In this document: one piece after another, positions 12,634-14,257 of the stretch
Layout: each line of letters begins with the position of its first letter
Position numbering within the stretch: the stretch's first letter is position 1
Origin: AC-52 sp044870295
GTDB lineage: Bacteria; Actinomycetota; UBA4738
Length of the DNA: 14,257 nucleotides
Assembly (NCBI GenBank): GCA_044870295.1
Contig: JBIOYQ010000171.1
Span: forward strand, 1 to 14,257
Direction: 5' to 3'
Position numbers and translations under genes: made by a program
Notes under the pieces: model-generated
What the model saw: the letters and a program-made list of their open reading frames with translations, nothing else
Databases searched by the model: none
Told to the model about the DNA's origin: nothing

Positions 12634-13665
12634 GTGGCCGAGCCGGTCCTGACCCTTCGCGAGTTGAACCGGGCCACGCTCGCGCGACAGCTCTTGCTGA
12701 AGCGCAAGCGGCTGTCGCCGGCGGCGATGATCGAGCACGTGGTCGGGATGCAGGCGCAGTGGCCGCAGGCGCCGTACGTCGGCATCTGGACGCGCGCCAC
12801 GAGCTTTCGACAGAAGGCGCTGGAAGGGGAGCTTGCCAGCGGTGCCGTGGTCAAGGCGACCATGATGCGGCAGACGCTGCACCTGGTCACCCGGCGCGAC
12901 TACGCGCTCATTCGAGCGGCATTCAGTGAGACCAACCACTACGACAAGATGGCGATCGCGGGGCGTCTGGCGCCGGCCGTTCGCGCGCTGGCAGCCGACG
13001 GTCCGGTGACCATGGCCGAGGCTCTCGCGTACCTCAAGAAGGAGCACGGGCTCACCGGCGTGCACGCGCGCCGGGCCTGGCGCGGCGCTCGCGTCCGAGC
13101 TCACGTTGTGCACCACCATGAGTCGTCGCTGTGGCACCCGCGATCCGAGATGCGATTCGTCGCCATCGACGAGCCCGAGTCGCTCGACCCCACGGAAGCG
13201 AGGGTCGAGATGTTCCGGCGTTACCTCGCGGCGTTCGGGCCCTCCTCCCGGCGCGACATCATGAGGTGGGCGATGATGCCGTCCCCGGAGACCGACCGCG
13301 CCCTCCAGCGGCTCGGGCCGATGGTTCGGTACCGGGACGAGCAGGGCCGCGAGCTCCTCGACGTGCCGCGCGCGCCGTTGCCGGACCCTGAAACGCCGGC
13401 GCCCGTTCGCTTCCTGCCGAAGTGGGACAACGTGTTGCTCGCCTGGGTGGATCGCACCCGAATCCTTCCCGAGCAGTACAGGAGGGCGGTCATCGGCGTG
13501 AACGGCGACGTGGCGCAGACCTTCCTGGTCGATGGGTTCGTGGCGGGGACGTGGCGGGTCGAGGGCGGCCGCGTTGTCCCCGAGCCGTTCTCGACGCTGC
13601 CTCGCTCGGCGCGGGCCGAGCTGAAGGACGAGGCCGAACGCCTGGAAGCGTTCCTCGCGGACTGA
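12634..13665 (+). CDS. Winged-helix DNA-binding protein of the YcaQ/AlkZ (HTH_42, PF06224) family
   Basis: This 343-residue protein begins TLRELNRATLARQLLL and carries the Q40-A-Q42 motif in GMQAQWPQAPY, the QxQ element that in AlkZ-type glycosylases contributes to catalysis on bulky alkylated or crosslinked bases. Further family marks are MRQTLHLVTRRDY, RRYLAAFGPSSRRDIMRW and KWDNVLLAWVDRTRI. Together they fit the three-winged-helix fold. It is likely a DNA glycosylase or related DNA-binding protein; many members lack tested activity. I chose GTG 12634 because homologues begin about this far before the LNRATL element. GTG 12619 would add five residues. It appears monocistronic, after a strong terminator. 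Confidence 0.85.
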   Translation: MAEPVLTLRELNRATLARQLLLKRKRLSPAAMIEHVVGMQAQWPQAPYVGIWTRATSFRQKALEGELASGAVVKATMMRQTLHLVTRRDYALIRAAFSETNHYDKMAIAGRLAPAVRALAADGPVTMAEALAYLKKEHGLTGVHARRAWRGARVRAHVVHHHESSLWHPRSEMRFVAIDEPESLDPTEARVEMFRRYLAAFGPSSRRDIMRWAMMPSPETDRALQRLGPMVRYRDEQGRELLDVPRAPLPDPETPAPVRFLPKWDNVLLAWVDRTRILPEQYRRAVIGVNGDVAQTFLVDGFVAGTWRVEGGRVVPEPFSTLPRSARAELKDEAERLEAFLAD

Positions 13666-13685
13666 TCCGCATCGAAACTTCTGGA

Positions 13686-13770
13686 GAAGGTGTCGCGAAA
13701 GCAAGGCGATCGTCTCACCGGTCACCCCGTCTTCGTCGCCCGGGGTGTATGAAGGAGGGGTGACACCTTC
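13686..13770 (+). other. Competing inverted repeats over the start of the LolA-like gene
   Basis: GAAGGTGTC (13686-13694) pairs perfectly with GACACCTTC (13762-13770), extendable by a wobble and a C-G pair over the GTG at 13760. GTCACCCC (13721-13728) pairs with GGGGTGAC (13757-13764). CACCCCG (13723-13729) pairs instead with CGGGGTG (13741-13747) just before the GAAGGAGG ribosome site (13751-13758). The three pairings exclude one another, so the leader could expose or hide the start. Chance is possible in GC-rich sequence. Confidence 0.35.
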
Positions 13771-14257
13771 GCGTGGATGGCTCCTTCGTGCGGGCTCGGC
13801 CGCGGTCGTGGTGGCGATCTCGGTCGGCGCGCTGGTGGCCATCCGGGCCCAAGCCTCGACCGACCCTGCCCTTCCGGCCGTCGCGCCCGACCGGCTGGTG
13901 GCCTCGGTGCTGCAGGCGCTGGCGGAGCGCGGGCCGATCTCCGGGAAGGTCGATGCCTTCGTCGACCTCGGACTGCCGTCGTTGCCGGATTCCGGCCCGG
14001 CCTCCGAGATCCGCTCGGCCGCGGGCCTGCTGTCGGAGATCAGCGGCTCGCACCATCTCCGGATCTGGCGGTCGGCGGCCGGCCTGCGGGTGGCAGAGAT
14101 CCTGCCGCGATCGGAGCGAGCGCTGTTCGTGACGCCGACCCAGGCGTGGGCATGGGACTTCGCGACGTTCACCGCGTACCGCTTGCCGGTCGACGAACGC
14201 GACGATCGGCCGGACACCAGCGCGCCGGCCCGGATGCTCGATCCGCTCGAGCTGGCC
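13760..14257 (+). CDS. LolA-like exported protein, 3' end outside the window
   Basis: The window holds the first 166 codons and the frame is still open at the edge. The protein has an N-terminal membrane anchor or signal (AAVVVAISVGALVAI at about residues 14-28) and then a region matching actinobacterial LolA/RseB-like lipoprotein-carrier folds: FVDLGLPSLP, LLSEISGSHHLRIWRS, GLRVAEILPRSERALF and AWAWDF. It probably binds lipid or hydrophobic ligands outside the membrane, possibly with an ABC transporter downstream. GTG 13760 is preceded by GAAGGAGG only 1-2 nt away, unusually close. An alternative GTG at 13745 is in frame but has no ribosome site. ATG 13777 is out of frame. A four-codon ORF (13749-13763) overlaps the GTG as GTGA. 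Confidence 0.65.
   Translation, partial: MTPSRGWLLRAGSAAVVVAISVGALVAIRAQASTDPALPAVAPDRLVASVLQALAERGPISGKVDAFVDLGLPSLPDSGPASEIRSAAGLLSEISGSHHLRIWRSAAGLRVAEILPRSERALFVTPTQAWAWDFATFTAYRLPVDERDDRPDTSAPARMLDPLELA

Noticed and set aside
13081..13150. Possible frameshift in the winged-helix gene, where the sequence is His-rich (VVHHHESSLWHP)
   Set aside because: The other frames do not restore family similarity, and conserved motifs on both sides lie in the same frame.
12556..14217. A 553-codon open frame on the minus strand opposite the winged-helix and LolA-like genes
   Set aside because: It is arginine/serine-rich with no recognisable domain and lies opposite two genes with clear family motifs. 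Long antisense frames are usual in GC-rich DNA.

Overview
The window looks like chromosomal DNA of a high-GC actinobacterial-type organism, probably an uncultured soil or environmental Actinomycetota or a close relative. The signs are strong G/C third-position bias, frequent GTG starts, ATGA-overlapping gene pairs, and families common in that group: RsbA-like MEDS+HATPase protein, QxQ winged-helix protein, LolA-like exported protein and a secreted I36/crystallin-like protein. No ribosomal marker is present, so this placement is an inference. I see no tRNA, rRNA, CRISPR array, transposase or phage gene; this is dense ordinary chromosome with several small regulatory features.

Layout. (1) 1-2892: a possible lipid or envelope module. 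It holds the C-terminal part of a membrane-anchored kinase-like protein, a PAP2 phosphatase coupled to it by ATGA, and a convergent UPF0104/MprF-flippase-like protein whose 3' end overlaps PAP2 by 17 nt. (2) 2893-5005: a divergent control region with two inverted repeats, then a complete ftsH. (3) 5006-6109: a 25-codon ORF with its own Shine-Dalgarno, overlapping by ATGA a MEDS+HATPase regulator of the anti-sigma RsbA type. (4) 6110-7838, minus strand: a channel-like membrane protein followed by a DinB-superfamily protein. (5) 7960-8613: a TIGR02453/DUF2461 protein, ending at a strong hairpin shared with the convergent gene. (6) 8706-10648, minus strand: LysR regulator, stand-alone receiver response regulator, secreted cupredoxin. 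(7) 10649-12535: divergent from lysR, an ECF-type sigma factor overlapping a single-pass protein with a six-cysteine exodomain, then a secreted small I36/crystallin-like protein. (8) 12556-14257: a strong terminator, a QxQ winged-helix (YcaQ/AlkZ-type) protein, and the start of a LolA-like exported protein preceded by competing inverted repeats that could fold over its start.

How the genes may work together. Two sets look like real functional units. The kinase-like/PAP2/UPF0104 set combines a phosphotransferase fold, a lipid-phosphatase fold and a flippase fold at the membrane. The sigma/six-Cys pair has the shape of an ECF sigma factor with a membrane-bound partner, though the usual zinc-finger anti-sigma motif is missing. 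The rest are mostly single genes of stress, envelope or regulatory type. I found no clear new defence or mobile system. The observations most worth checking are the coupled short ORF at 5112, the sigma/six-Cys pair with its divergent LysR, the membrane module, and the possible RNA switch at 13686-13770.
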